In this document: positions 1-6,466 of the stretch, in pieces
How positions within the stretch are numbered: position 1 is the stretch's first letter
Layout: each line of letters begins with the position of its first letter
NCBI GenBank assembly: GCA_903885415.1
Contig: CAISIP010000248.1
Span: 1 to 6,561 of the forward strand
Length of the DNA: 6,561 nt
Source of the DNA: an uncultured beta proteobacterium
GTDB taxonomy: Bacteria; Pseudomonadota; Gammaproteobacteria; Burkholderiales; Burkholderiaceae_C
Direction: 5' to 3'
Notes under the pieces: generated by a model
What the model was told of the DNA's origin: nothing
The model's database searches: none
The model's input: only the letters and a program-made list of their open reading frames with translations
Program-made: the position numbers and the translations under genes

Positions 1-342
1 CGCGCTGACTTCGGGCAGCAGGTGGTGGAACTGGTAGACAAAGCCGAGGTGCCGGTTGCGCATCACGCCCTGCTGCGCCGCGTCGAGCTGCGCCATCTCG
101 CAACCCATCAGGCGCACGCTGCCGCTGCTGGGAGCGTCGAGGCCGCCGAGCAGGTGCAGCAAGGTGCTTTTGCCCGAACCCGACGCGCCGACGATGGCCA
201 GCGTCTCGCCGCGGCGCACCTGCAGGTCGACGCCGCGCAGCACGCTGACGTCGAGCCGGCCTTCGCTAAAGCGCTTGGCCAGCGCCTGCGCGCACAGCAC
301 GGCCGGCTGCGGCGCGGCGCCGGGTCCGTCGGCCTCACTCAT
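1..342 (-). CDS. lolD: Lipoprotein-release ABC transporter ATPase LolD (N-terminal part)
   Basis: This is the ATPase of the LolCDE-type complex, which uses ATP at the cytoplasmic face of the inner membrane to pull outer-membrane lipoproteins out of the bilayer and hand them to LolA. The first 114 residues are visible; the rest lies beyond the left edge. The sequence shows a Walker A motif GASGSGKST (about residues 52-60), followed by LLHLLGGLDAPSSG, and a Q-loop region VYQFHHLLPE near residue 105, where the FHHLLPE wording is characteristic of LolD rather than MacB or FtsE. The Walker B and signature motifs would lie outside the window. The start is ATG at 342-340, with a GAGG ribosome site nine bases upstream, inside the end of lolC. 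The two genes overlap by 8 bases (ATGAGTGA), which implies translational coupling. Nothing looks broken in the visible part. Confidence 0.95.
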   Translation of the reverse strand, partial: MSEADGPGAAPQPAVLCAQALAKRFSEGRLDVSVLRGVDLQVRRGETLAIVGASGSGKSTLLHLLGGLDAPSSGSVRLMGCEMAQLDAAQQGVMRNRHLGFVYQFHHLLPEVSA

Positions 343-1591
343 AGCGCAGCGCCTCGGCCGGGTTGACCCGGCTGGCGCGCCAGCTGGGGTACAGCGTCGC
401 CAGAAAAGCCAGCCCCAGCGACACCAGCGCAATCGGCACGATGTCGGCACTTTGGGGGTCGCTCGGCATGCGGTTGATCAGGTAAATGTCCTTGGGCAGA
501 AAGCTCGCATTGAAAAGCCGCTCGAGCGCCGGAACGATGACGTCAATATGGCTGGCAACGCCGAGCCCCAACCCGAGCCCGGCCAGCGTTCCGATGGCGC
601 CGACCATCGCACCCTGGACGACGAAGATGGCCATGATGCTCGCAGGACTGGCGCCCAGCGTCCTGAGGATCGCGATGTCGGCGCGCTTGTCGGTCACCGT
701 CATCACCAGCGTGCTGACCAGGTTGAACGCCGCCACCGCGACGATCAGCGTCAGGATGATCGCCATCATGGTTTTTTCCACCTGCACTGCGGCGAACCAG
801 CTGCGGTTCTGGCGCGTCCAGTCGCGCACCAGCAGATCGCCGTCCATGCTGCCCGACAGCTGCGCGGCGACCACGCGGGCCCGGTGCAGGTCGCGCAACT
901 TGAGCCGGATGCCGCTCGGGCCCTCGAGCCGGTACAGCCGCTGCGCGTCGTCGATATGCATCAGCACCAACCCGGCGTCGTACTCGAAATGGCCCGAGTC
1001 GAACACGCCGACCACGTCCATCTGCTTGAGCCGCGGCACCACCCCCGCCGGCGTCACCTGGCCCGCGGGCGTGATCAGCGTGACCCGGTCGCCCACCGCC
1101 AGACCCAGCGCGCGCGCGAGTTCGGCGCCCACCACCAGGCCAAAAGAGCCTGCGACCAGCTTGTCGAGGCCGGCCTTGCGCAGGCCCAGCGCCATATCGG
1201 TCACTGCGGGTTCGCGCGCCGGGTCGATTCCGCGCACCAGCGTCGCCTTCATGTCCTCACCGCGGGCCAGCAAGCCTTGCGCGGCGACGAAAGGCGCGGC
1301 AGCGACGACCTCGGCGTTGGCGCCCGCCTGCGCCAGGCTGCGCGCCACATCGGGCAGCGCAGCGCCACCGGGCGCGAGTATCTCGATGTGCGAGACCACG
1401 CCGAGCATGCGGTCGCGCACCTCCTTCTGAAAGCCGTTCATCACGCTGAGCACGATGATCAGCGCCGCCACTCCCAGCGCGATGCCGAACATCGACACGC
1501 CCGATATGAACGAAATGAAGCCGTTGCGCCGGGTCGACCGGCCAGCACGGGTATAGCGCCAGCCCAGGCTCAGCTCGTAGGGGACTTGCAT
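335..1591 (-). CDS. lolC: Lipoprotein-release ABC transporter permease, LolC/LolE family (LolC-like)
   Basis: This is the 418-residue inner-membrane permease partner of LolD, of usual length for the family. Visible features are a first membrane helix at about residues 27-50 (SFISGVSMFGIALGVAALI), a large periplasmic domain at about 52-273, then three more helices at about 275-297, 318-346 and 383-401 in an FtsX-type domain. The cytoplasmic loop DKRADIAILRTLGAS follows helix two, and the protein ends with the family signature YPSWRASRVNPAEALRYE. The segment GQVTPAGVVPR (residues 177-187) lines up by eye with the LolC hook that recruits LolA, so LolC-like is preferred to LolE-like. It could equally be the single permease called LolF in species with only one such gene. 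The start at 1591 is chosen because MQVPYELSLGWRYTRAG is the expected N-terminus; an upstream ATG at 1732 would add 47 unlikely residues and run into the divergent gene. No good ribosome site precedes 1591. It overlaps lolD by 8 bases. Confidence 0.93.
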   Translation of the reverse strand: MQVPYELSLGWRYTRAGRSTRRNGFISFISGVSMFGIALGVAALIIVLSVMNGFQKEVRDRMLGVVSHIEILAPGGAALPDVARSLAQAGANAEVVAAAPFVAAQGLLARGEDMKATLVRGIDPAREPAVTDMALGLRKAGLDKLVAGSFGLVVGAELARALGLAVGDRVTLITPAGQVTPAGVVPRLKQMDVVGVFDSGHFEYDAGLVLMHIDDAQRLYRLEGPSGIRLKLRDLHRARVVAAQLSGSMDGDLLVRDWTRQNRSWFAAVQVEKTMMAIILTLIVAVAAFNLVSTLVMTVTDKRADIAILRTLGASPASIMAIFVVQGAMVGAIGTLAGLGLGLGVASHIDVIVPALERLFNASFLPKDIYLINRMPSDPQSADIVPIALVSLGLAFLATLYPSWRASRVNPAEALRYE

Positions 1592-1713
1592 CGGCGAATA
1601 AGGGAGGTCGGCTCGGATACGGTGGGTGGGAACGGGCTCGGTAGCCACGCTGGCGCGATTGTGGCATCCCGGCGCGGCCACGGAGTGCGCCAGCGTTCCG
1701 GGACAATGCGGCC
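1592..1713. promoter_or_regulatory. Divergent intergenic region between lolC and the rpfE-family gene
   Basis: This 122-base spacer separates two genes transcribed away from each other, so by position it must hold the promoters for both lolCD and rpfE-recJ. I see no strong -35/-10 pair on either strand and no clear inverted repeat that would mark an operator. The only recognisable element is a GACAAT hexamer just before the plus-strand start, listed separately. No transcription start can be assigned from the sequence. Confidence 0.5.
1702..1707 (+). promoter_or_regulatory. Candidate -10 element (GACAAT) for the rpfE-recJ operon
   Basis: GACAAT matches the sigma-70 -10 consensus at four of six positions, including the last A and T. 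It ends six bases before the ATG at 1714, so initiation about seven bases downstream would fall on the start codon and give a leaderless or nearly leaderless message. No purine-rich ribosome site lies at the normal distance, which fits that reading. No convincing -35 box was found 16-18 bases upstream, so the call is weak. Confidence 0.25.
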
Positions 1714-2646
1714 ATGCACCTGCTGATTCCATTTGCGCTGTGCGACCCGCAAGCGGGCGTCGCGGCGAGCGCCGGCCTGCGCCTGCCCGCGCTGCAAACG
1801 CTGCTGCGCACGCTGACGCCGCTGGCGCTGGAGCGCTTCGGCGACGACAGCCTGACGCCCGCGCACGAGCGCATCGTGGCCGCGCTGTGCGGCGTCGACG
1901 CGGCCGACGGCTGCGTACCTGGCGCCGCGATGGAACTCGCGCGCAGCGGGCAGGCGACGAACGGGCAGGCCTGGGCCTGGATCACGCCGGTGCACTGCGT
2001 CGTCGGCGCCGACCGGATCACGCTGCGCGACCCGCAGGCGCTGGCGTTGCAGGAGCCCGAGTCGCGCGCCCTGCTCGCGGCGATGCAGCCCTACTTCGCC
2101 GGCGACGCCATCGACCTGCAATACGCTGCGCCTACGCGCTGGCTCGCCCGTGGCGACGTGTTTGGCGATCTTCCCAGCGCCGCGCTGGATCGGGCGATTG
2201 GCCGCGACATCAGCCACTGGATGCCCAGAGCCCCGAGCCTGCGCAGGCTGCAAAACGAAATGCAGATGCTGCTGTACACCCACCCGGTGAACGACGCGCG
2301 CAGCGCCCGCGGTGCGCTGGCGGTGAACTCCTTTTGGGTCAGCGGATCGGGCCGCCTCAACGCGTCGGCCAGCGCGCAGCCGCCGGCCGACCTGGTCGTC
2401 GCCGACGCCCTGCGCGTGCCCGCGCTGGCGCAGGACTGGGTGGCCTGGGCGCAGGCATGGCAGCAGGTCGACGCGACGCATGGCCAGGCGCTGCTGGCCC
2501 AACTGCGCGCGGGCGCGAAGGCGCAACTCACCCTGTGCGCGCCCACCCGCGCAGCACGCTATGGCCCGGCGCGCCGCCATTGGCTGGCGCGGCTGCGCCA
2601 ACGCCTGCAACCCGTCAGCCTGCACAGCCTGCAGCAAGGCTTATGA
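1714..2646 (+). CDS. rpfE: RpfE-family protein, often labelled phosphoglycerate mutase; function unknown
   Basis: This 310-residue soluble protein has no signal peptide or membrane helix. It belongs by pattern to the RpfE-type family, named after a gene of the rpf region of Xanthomonas. The recognisable block is at residues 189-213, where THPVNDARSARG is followed by LAVNSFWVSGSG; earlier, WAWITPVHCVVGADRI (87-102) and LRRLQNEMQMLLY (176-188) also fit the family. Databases often name such proteins cofactor-independent phosphoglycerate mutase. However, I see none of the metal-site motifs of that enzyme (for example an N-terminal DGxG or a DSxG serine motif), so the enzymatic name should not be trusted. 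The ATG at 1714 is the first good in-frame start and begins MHLLIPFAL, typical of the family. The stop overlaps the recJ start by four bases (ATGA), so the two genes are one operon and probably translationally coupled. The biochemical role is unknown. Confidence 0.85.
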   Translation: MHLLIPFALCDPQAGVAASAGLRLPALQTLLRTLTPLALERFGDDSLTPAHERIVAALCGVDAADGCVPGAAMELARSGQATNGQAWAWITPVHCVVGADRITLRDPQALALQEPESRALLAAMQPYFAGDAIDLQYAAPTRWLARGDVFGDLPSAALDRAIGRDISHWMPRAPSLRRLQNEMQMLLYTHPVNDARSARGALAVNSFWVSGSGRLNASASAQPPADLVVADALRVPALAQDWVAWAQAWQQVDATHGQALLAQLRAGAKAQLTLCAPTRAARYGPARRHWLARLRQRLQPVSLHSLQQGL

Positions 2647-4361
2647 AAATCAGCACCCGCGACGTTCCGCCGCGCGCGCTCTGGACGCTTGAGCAGGCCG
2701 GCCTGCACCCGCTGCTCGCGCGCCTGTACGCGGCGCGCGGTGTCACGGGCATGGACGAACTCGACGAGGGCCTCAACCGGCTGCTGCCGCCGTCGGGCCT
2801 CAAAGGCGCGCGTGAGGCCGCCATTCTGCTGGCCGACGCGATCGCTGACCAGCGTCGGCTGTGCATCGTCGCCGACTACGACTGCGACGGCGCCACCGCC
2901 TGCGCGGTCGGCATGCGCGGACTGCGCCTGCTCGGAGCGCAGCAGCTCGGGTTCATCGTTCCGGACCGGGTCATCGACGGCTACGGGCTGACCGCGCCGA
3001 TCGCCGAGCGCGTCAAAGCCAGCGGCGCCGACGTGCTGATCACCGTCGACAACGGCATCGCCAGCATCGAGGGCGTCGCGCGCGCGCGCGCGCTCGGCCT
3101 GCAGGTGCTGGTGACCGACCACCACCTGCCGGCGGCGGTGCTGCCCGACGCCGACGTCATCGTCAACCCGAACCAGCCCGGCTGCGGCTTCGACAGCAAG
3201 GCAATCGCCGGCGTCGGCGTGATGTTTTATGTGCTACTGGCGCTGCGTTCGGAACTGCGCGCGCGCGGCGCCTTCACCCAGGCCAACCAGCCCAAGCTCG
3301 ACGCGCTGCTGCCGCTGGTCGCGCTCGGTACGGTGGCCGACGTGGTGCGGCTCGACGCCAACAACCGGCGGCTGGTCGCGCAAGGGCTCAAGCGCATACG
3401 CGCCGGCGCGCTGCCCGCCGGTCTGGCGGCGCTGTTCGTGGCGGCGGGGCGATCGGCGCGGGCCGCGACCACTTTTGACTTCGGCTTTGCGCTGGGGCCA
3501 CGCATCAACGCTGCCGGCCGCCTGAGCGACATGAGGCTGGGCATCGAATGCCTGCTCAGCGATGACCCGACGCGCGCGGCCGAGCTGGCCAAGGCGCTGG
3601 ACGCCATCAACCGCGAACGCCGGGTGATCGAGGGCGATATGCGCGAGCAGGCGATGGCCATCGCCGAATCGCTGTTCGAGGACGGCGATCCGCCGCCGCC
3701 GGCGATCTGCGTCTTCGACCCCGACTTCCACGAGGGGGTGGTCGGCATCGTCGCCTCGCGCATCAAGGACAAGCTGCACCGGCCAAGCTTTGTGTTCGCC
3801 GCCAGCCAGGCGCCCGGCCGGGAGAACGAGCTCAAGGGCTCGGGACGGTCGATCGCCGGCTTTCACCTGCGCGATGCGCTCGACCTGGTCGCCAAGCGCC
3901 ACCCAGGCGTGCTGCTGCGCTTCGGCGGCCATGCGATGGCGGCCGGCTGCACCCTGTTGGAGGAGAATTTCGACCGCTTCGAACAGGGGCTCAACCAGGT
4001 TGCGCTGGAGTGGCTCGACGCCGCCACGCTGACGCGCCGGCTCGAAACCGACGGCCCGCTTGCGCCGCAGTACCGCCGGGTCGACCTAGTCGACACGCTG
4101 CACAAGGAGGTCTGGGGCCAGGGCTTTGCACCGCCAACCTTCAGCGAAGTGGTCGAGGTGCTGTCGCAGCGGCTGGTGGGCGAGAAACACCTGGCGCTCA
4201 AGCTCCGGCACCAGGGAAGCCCGGTCGACGCCATCTGGTTCGGCCGCACCGAAACCCTGCCCTCGCGGGTGAAGATTGCCTTTCGGCTCGACGCCGACGA
4301 ATGGAACGGCGTGCGCCGGCTGAAGTTCCTGATCGAAGCCGCCGAGCCCGCGGTGGGCTGA
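2643..4361 (+). CDS. recJ: Single-stranded-DNA-specific exonuclease RecJ
   Basis: RecJ is the 5'-to-3' single-strand DNA exonuclease of the RecF recombination pathway, mismatch repair and base-excision repair; it acts in the cytoplasm and needs Mn or Mg ions. The 572-residue product is full length for the family. The DHH domain has motif I VADYDCDG (77-83), motif II VDNG (135-138), the DHH signature TDHH (158-161), and motif IV GTVADVVRLD (229-238), so all expected metal-binding Asp and His residues are present. GPRINAAGRL (285-294) follows. The DHHA1 domain carries GSGRSIAGFHLRDAL (399-413) and RFGGHAMAAG (426-435), and an OB-like C-terminal domain with the usual IWFGR segment (531-535) ends the protein. 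The start ATG overlaps the stop of the rpfE-family gene; an AAGG lies three bases upstream, which is close, so re-initiation is likely. A reading frame open far upstream of 2643 merely runs through rpfE out of frame. A run of (CG)8 at 3077-3092 encodes part of the VARARAL helix. Confidence 0.97.
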   Translation: MKISTRDVPPRALWTLEQAGLHPLLARLYAARGVTGMDELDEGLNRLLPPSGLKGAREAAILLADAIADQRRLCIVADYDCDGATACAVGMRGLRLLGAQQLGFIVPDRVIDGYGLTAPIAERVKASGADVLITVDNGIASIEGVARARALGLQVLVTDHHLPAAVLPDADVIVNPNQPGCGFDSKAIAGVGVMFYVLLALRSELRARGAFTQANQPKLDALLPLVALGTVADVVRLDANNRRLVAQGLKRIRAGALPAGLAALFVAAGRSARAATTFDFGFALGPRINAAGRLSDMRLGIECLLSDDPTRAAELAKALDAINRERRVIEGDMREQAMAIAESLFEDGDPPPPAICVFDPDFHEGVVGIVASRIKDKLHRPSFVFAASQAPGRENELKGSGRSIAGFHLRDALDLVAKRHPGVLLRFGGHAMAAGCTLLEENFDRFEQGLNQVALEWLDAATLTRRLETDGPLAPQYRRVDLVDTLHKEVWGQGFAPPTFSEVVEVLSQRLVGEKHLALKLRHQGSPVDAIWFGRTETLPSRVKIAFRLDADEWNGVRRLKFLIEAAEPAVG

Positions 4362-4366
4362 TCGCA

Positions 4367-4504
4367 AGATCCGCCGGCGCCGTTGAACCGAATCATCTGC
4401 ATGCGCTGAATCGGGTTGAAGCCATCGGGCGCCGCCTCGACGTTGACCTCCGGGTCGAGCATCTCCTTGGAGTCGTCTTAGCGCTCGGAATCCGTCGCTG
4501 CCAT
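4367..4504 (-). pseudogene. Possible remnant of an unidentified gene, with an in-frame stop
   Basis: On the minus strand an ATG at 4504-4502 reads MAATDSER, meets TAA at 4480-4478, and then continues in the same frame for 37 residues that look protein-like rather than random. These include LDPEVNVEAAPDGFNP and then IQRMQMIRFNGAG, without the Arg/Ala-rich bias typical of shadow frames in this DNA. The frame then runs into the antisense of recJ, so no natural end is present. An AGGGCG lies just upstream of the ATG. I do not recognise the family. It may be the first part of a gene cut off and inactivated when the recJ-idnO junction formed, or a chance open stretch. Identity is not claimed. Confidence 0.22.
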
Positions 4505-4614
4505 CGAAGCGCCCTGTTCCGGCGCAACCGGCCTAAATGCCACCGCAGCCCATTGTTCTGCCGTAGATGGGGAAAACCCTCATGCCGACGGCGCGGGGCG
4601 TGCGGGACCGCGGA

Positions 4615-4620
4615 TAGACT
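4615..4620 (+). promoter_or_regulatory. Candidate -10 element (TAGACT) for idnO-idnD
   Basis: TAGACT matches the sigma-70 -10 consensus at four of six positions, with the TA start and final T. It ends six bases before the idnO ATG, the same spacing as GACAAT before the rpfE-family gene, so the message could begin at the start codon itself. No ribosome site is visible in the ten bases upstream of this ATG, which supports but does not prove a leaderless start. A -35 box could not be found, so an activator-dependent promoter or a different upstream promoter remains possible. Confidence 0.2.
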
Positions 4621-4626
4621 TTCACC

Positions 4627-5412
4627 ATGAACACCCCCTCCGCCCGACCGCAAGCGCAATTTGACCTGAGCGGCCGCACCGCCCTGCTGACCGGCTCGAG
4701 CGCCGGTATCGGTTTCGCGCTGGCGCGCGCGTTGGCGCAGGCCGGCGCGGCGCTGGTGCTCAACGCGCGCGGCAGCGAAAAACTAGAGCGCGCGGCGCGC
4801 CAGTTGCGCGACGAGGGCGCGACGGTCCACACCGCGGCCTTCGACGTCGCCGATGGCGACGCGGTGGCGGCGGCGGTCGACCGCATCGAGTCGCAGGTGG
4901 GCGCGATCGACATCCTGGTCAACAACGCCGGCATCCAGCGCCGCGGCCCGCTGGAGCAGTTCGAGCAGGCGCAGTGGCACGAGCTGATGCGCACCAACGT
5001 CGACAGCGTATTTCTGGTCGGCCAGGCGGTGGCGCGCCACATGATCGTGCGCCGGCGCGGCAAGATCATCAACATCTGCTCGGTGCAAAGCGAGCTGGGC
5101 CGCCCGAACATCGCGCCCTACACCGCCAGCAAGGGCGCGGTGAAGATGCTGACCAAGGGAATGGCGATCGACTGGGGCCCGTACGGCATACAGGTCAATG
5201 GCCTGGGGCCGGGCTATTTCAAGACCGAACTGACCGAGGCGCTGGTCAAGGACGAGGCCTTCAGCGCCTGGCTCATCGGGCGCACCCCCTCGCGGCGCTG
5301 GGGCGACGTCGAAGACCTCGGCGGCGCCGCCGTGTTCCTGGCCAGCGCGGCGTCGAACTTCGTCAACGGCCACATTCTGTACGTCGACGGCGGCATCACC
5401 GCGACCTTGTAA
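4627..5412 (+). CDS. idnO: Gluconate 5-dehydrogenase (5-keto-D-gluconate reductase), SDR family
   Basis: This cytoplasmic short-chain dehydrogenase would reduce 5-keto-D-gluconate to D-gluconate, in known members mainly with NADPH. The 261 residues are full length for a classical SDR. Visible are the cofactor motif TGSSAGIG (22-29), an Arg after the second strand in LNARGSEKL (45-53) that suits NADP(H), DVAD (73-76), NNAG (99-102), and the catalytic set N124, S152, Y165 and K169 (YTASK). The C-terminal NGLGPGYFKTELTEAL (191-206) with PSRRWGDVEDLGG (221-233) is typical of IdnO proteins and separates it from FabG. It begins a two-gene operon; idnD follows after 18 bases. ATG at 4627 is the only sensible start, giving a short leader before FDLSGRTALLTG, but it lacks a clear ribosome site. 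Exact substrate is inferred from similarity and from the neighbouring idnD; another sugar-acid or polyol reductase role is possible. Confidence 0.88.
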   Translation: MNTPSARPQAQFDLSGRTALLTGSSAGIGFALARALAQAGAALVLNARGSEKLERAARQLRDEGATVHTAAFDVADGDAVAAAVDRIESQVGAIDILVNNAGIQRRGPLEQFEQAQWHELMRTNVDSVFLVGQAVARHMIVRRRGKIINICSVQSELGRPNIAPYTASKGAVKMLTKGMAIDWGPYGIQVNGLGPGYFKTELTEALVKDEAFSAWLIGRTPSRRWGDVEDLGGAAVFLASAASNFVNGHILYVDGGITATL

Positions 5413-5421
5413 CAACCCGCC

Positions 5422-5426
5422 AAGGA
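5422..5426 (+). promoter_or_regulatory. Ribosome binding site of idnD
   Basis: AAGGA lies four bases before the ATG at 5431, inside the 18-base gap after idnO. It fixes the start of idnD and shows that the second gene has its own initiation signal, in contrast with the poor signal of idnO. Confidence 0.6.
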
Positions 5427-5430
5427 CCCT

Positions 5431-6465
5431 ATGCAAGCACTCGTCATCCACTCGGCCGGCGACCTGCGCGTCGAGACCGTCGCCACACCGGCCATCGAAG
5501 CCGGACAGGCGCGCATCCGCGTTCGCAAAGGCGGCATCTGCGGCTCCGACCTGCATTACTACCAGCACGGCGGCTTCGGAACCGTGCGCGTCACCGAGCC
5601 GATGGTGCTGGGCCACGAAATAGCAGGAATGGTCGAGGCGGTAGCGCCGGATGTGATCGGGCTGCGGGCCGGCGACCGGGTCGCGCTCAGCCCGAGTCGC
5701 CCGTGCAGCCGCTGCAGCTACTGCCAGCAGGGCTTGCAGAACCACTGCCTGGACATGCGCTACTACGGCAGCGCGATGCGCACGCCGCACGTACAGGGCG
5801 CCTTTCGCCAGCAGATCGTCTGCGACGCGAGCCAGGCGCATCTGCTGGCCGACAGCGTGAGCGACGGCGAAGGCGCGCTGGCCGAGCCGCTGGCGGTGGC
5901 GCTGCACGCGGTGCGCCGCGCCGGCACGCTGCTGGGCAAGCGGGTGCTGGTCACCGGCTGCGGCCCGATCGGCGCGCTGCTGGTGATCGCCGCGCGGCGC
6001 GCGGGCGCCGCGCATATCGTCGTCACCGATGTGAGCGCCTTCACGCTGCGCAATGCGCTCAAGGTCGGCGCCGATCAGGCCATCCACATCGCCGAGCAAC
6101 CCGACGCGCTGGTGGCATTCGGCGCGAACAAGGGCAGCTTCGATCTGCTGTTCGAGGCCAGCGGCAACGAGAGCGCGCTGCGCGGCGCCCTCGACGCGCT
6201 GCGCCCGCGCGGCGTGATCGTGCAGGTCGGCATCGGCGGCGAGATGAAGCTGCCGATGAACACCATCGTCGCCAAAGAATTCGACCTGCGCGGCGCCTTT
6301 CGTTTTCACGAGGAGTTCGCGGTCGCGGTCGGTCTGCTCAACAGCGGCCTGGTCGACGTCAAGCCGCTGATATCGGCGACGCTGTCGTACCGCGATCCGG
6401 GGCGCGCCTTCGCGCTCGCAGCCGACCGCTCACAGGCGATGAAGGTGCTGCTGGACTTCGACTGA
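5431..6465 (+). CDS. idnD: L-idonate 5-dehydrogenase, zinc-dependent MDR family
   Basis: This cytoplasmic zinc alcohol dehydrogenase would oxidise L-idonate to 5-keto-D-gluconate with NAD(P)+, feeding the IdnO reaction. The 344 residues match the family length. The catalytic zinc site is complete: C37 in GGICGSDLHYY, H62-E63 in VLGHEIAG, and E152 in AEPLAVALHAV. The structural zinc lobe has four cysteines at 92, 95, 98 and 106 (PCSRCSYCQQGLQNHC). The nucleotide site has GCGPIGA (176-182), and D200 at the end of the next strand favours NAD over NADP. The GSDLHYYQHGGFG and FRFHEEFAVAV segments are typical of idonate rather than threonine or sorbitol dehydrogenases. The start at 5431 follows an AAGGA ribosome site (5422-5426) by four bases. 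It sits 18 bases after idnO, in the reverse of the E. coli idnD-idnO order. Its stop is one base from the stop of the convergent gene. L-idonate specificity is by similarity and context. Confidence 0.9.
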   Translation: MQALVIHSAGDLRVETVATPAIEAGQARIRVRKGGICGSDLHYYQHGGFGTVRVTEPMVLGHEIAGMVEAVAPDVIGLRAGDRVALSPSRPCSRCSYCQQGLQNHCLDMRYYGSAMRTPHVQGAFRQQIVCDASQAHLLADSVSDGEGALAEPLAVALHAVRRAGTLLGKRVLVTGCGPIGALLVIAARRAGAAHIVVTDVSAFTLRNALKVGADQAIHIAEQPDALVAFGANKGSFDLLFEASGNESALRGALDALRPRGVIVQVGIGGEMKLPMNTIVAKEFDLRGAFRFHEEFAVAVGLLNSGLVDVKPLISATLSYRDPGRAFALAADRSQAMKVLLDFD

Positions 6466-6466
6466 T

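Larger units (their letters stand above)
4362..4626. other. Spacer between recJ and idnO without an intact gene
   Basis: These 265 bases hold no complete gene on either strand. They contain an imperfect inverted repeat (4386-4395 with 4407-4417, AACCGAATCA against TGAATCGGGTT, one bulge and one mismatch, 11-base loop). There are also two short hairpins: CTCGAC/GTCGAG (4436-4441 with 4454-4459) and GCGCC/GGCGC (4509-4513 with 4521-4525). None is followed by a T-run, so a classical terminator for recJ is not evident. The stretch is less G/C-extreme than its neighbours, especially around 4470-4580. The promoter of idnO-idnD should lie in its right half. A broken antisense reading frame is listed separately. 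Confidence 0.5.

Noticed and set aside
56..1726. 556-codon plus-strand open frame opposite lolC and lolD
   Set aside because: It is antisense to clearly recognised genes, is rich in Arg, His and Gln with no domain, and results from the high GC of the third codon positions.
1592..1732. Upstream start of lolC at 1732
   Set aside because: The 47 extra residues have no membrane or family features, and the frame would overlap the start of the divergent gene; the family N-terminus begins at 1591.
1570..2637. 355-codon minus-strand frame opposite the rpfE-family gene
   Set aside because: Antisense shadow with Arg/Gln/Ala-rich composition; the opposite strand has a recognisable protein family.
1626..2642. 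N-terminal extension of recJ giving a 911-residue protein
   Set aside because: The extra 339 residues read the rpfE-family gene in the wrong frame and are Arg/Ala/Pro-rich; RecJ homologues begin near the ATG at 2643.
4386..4417. Imperfect inverted repeat after recJ as a rho-independent terminator
   Set aside because: The stem has a bulge and a mismatch, is not GC-rich enough, and no run of T follows on either strand.
4783..6309. 508-codon minus-strand open frame opposite idnO and idnD
   Set aside because: It spans both real genes and the gap between them, has shadow-frame composition (Ala, Arg, His, Val, Asp rich) and no recognisable motif.
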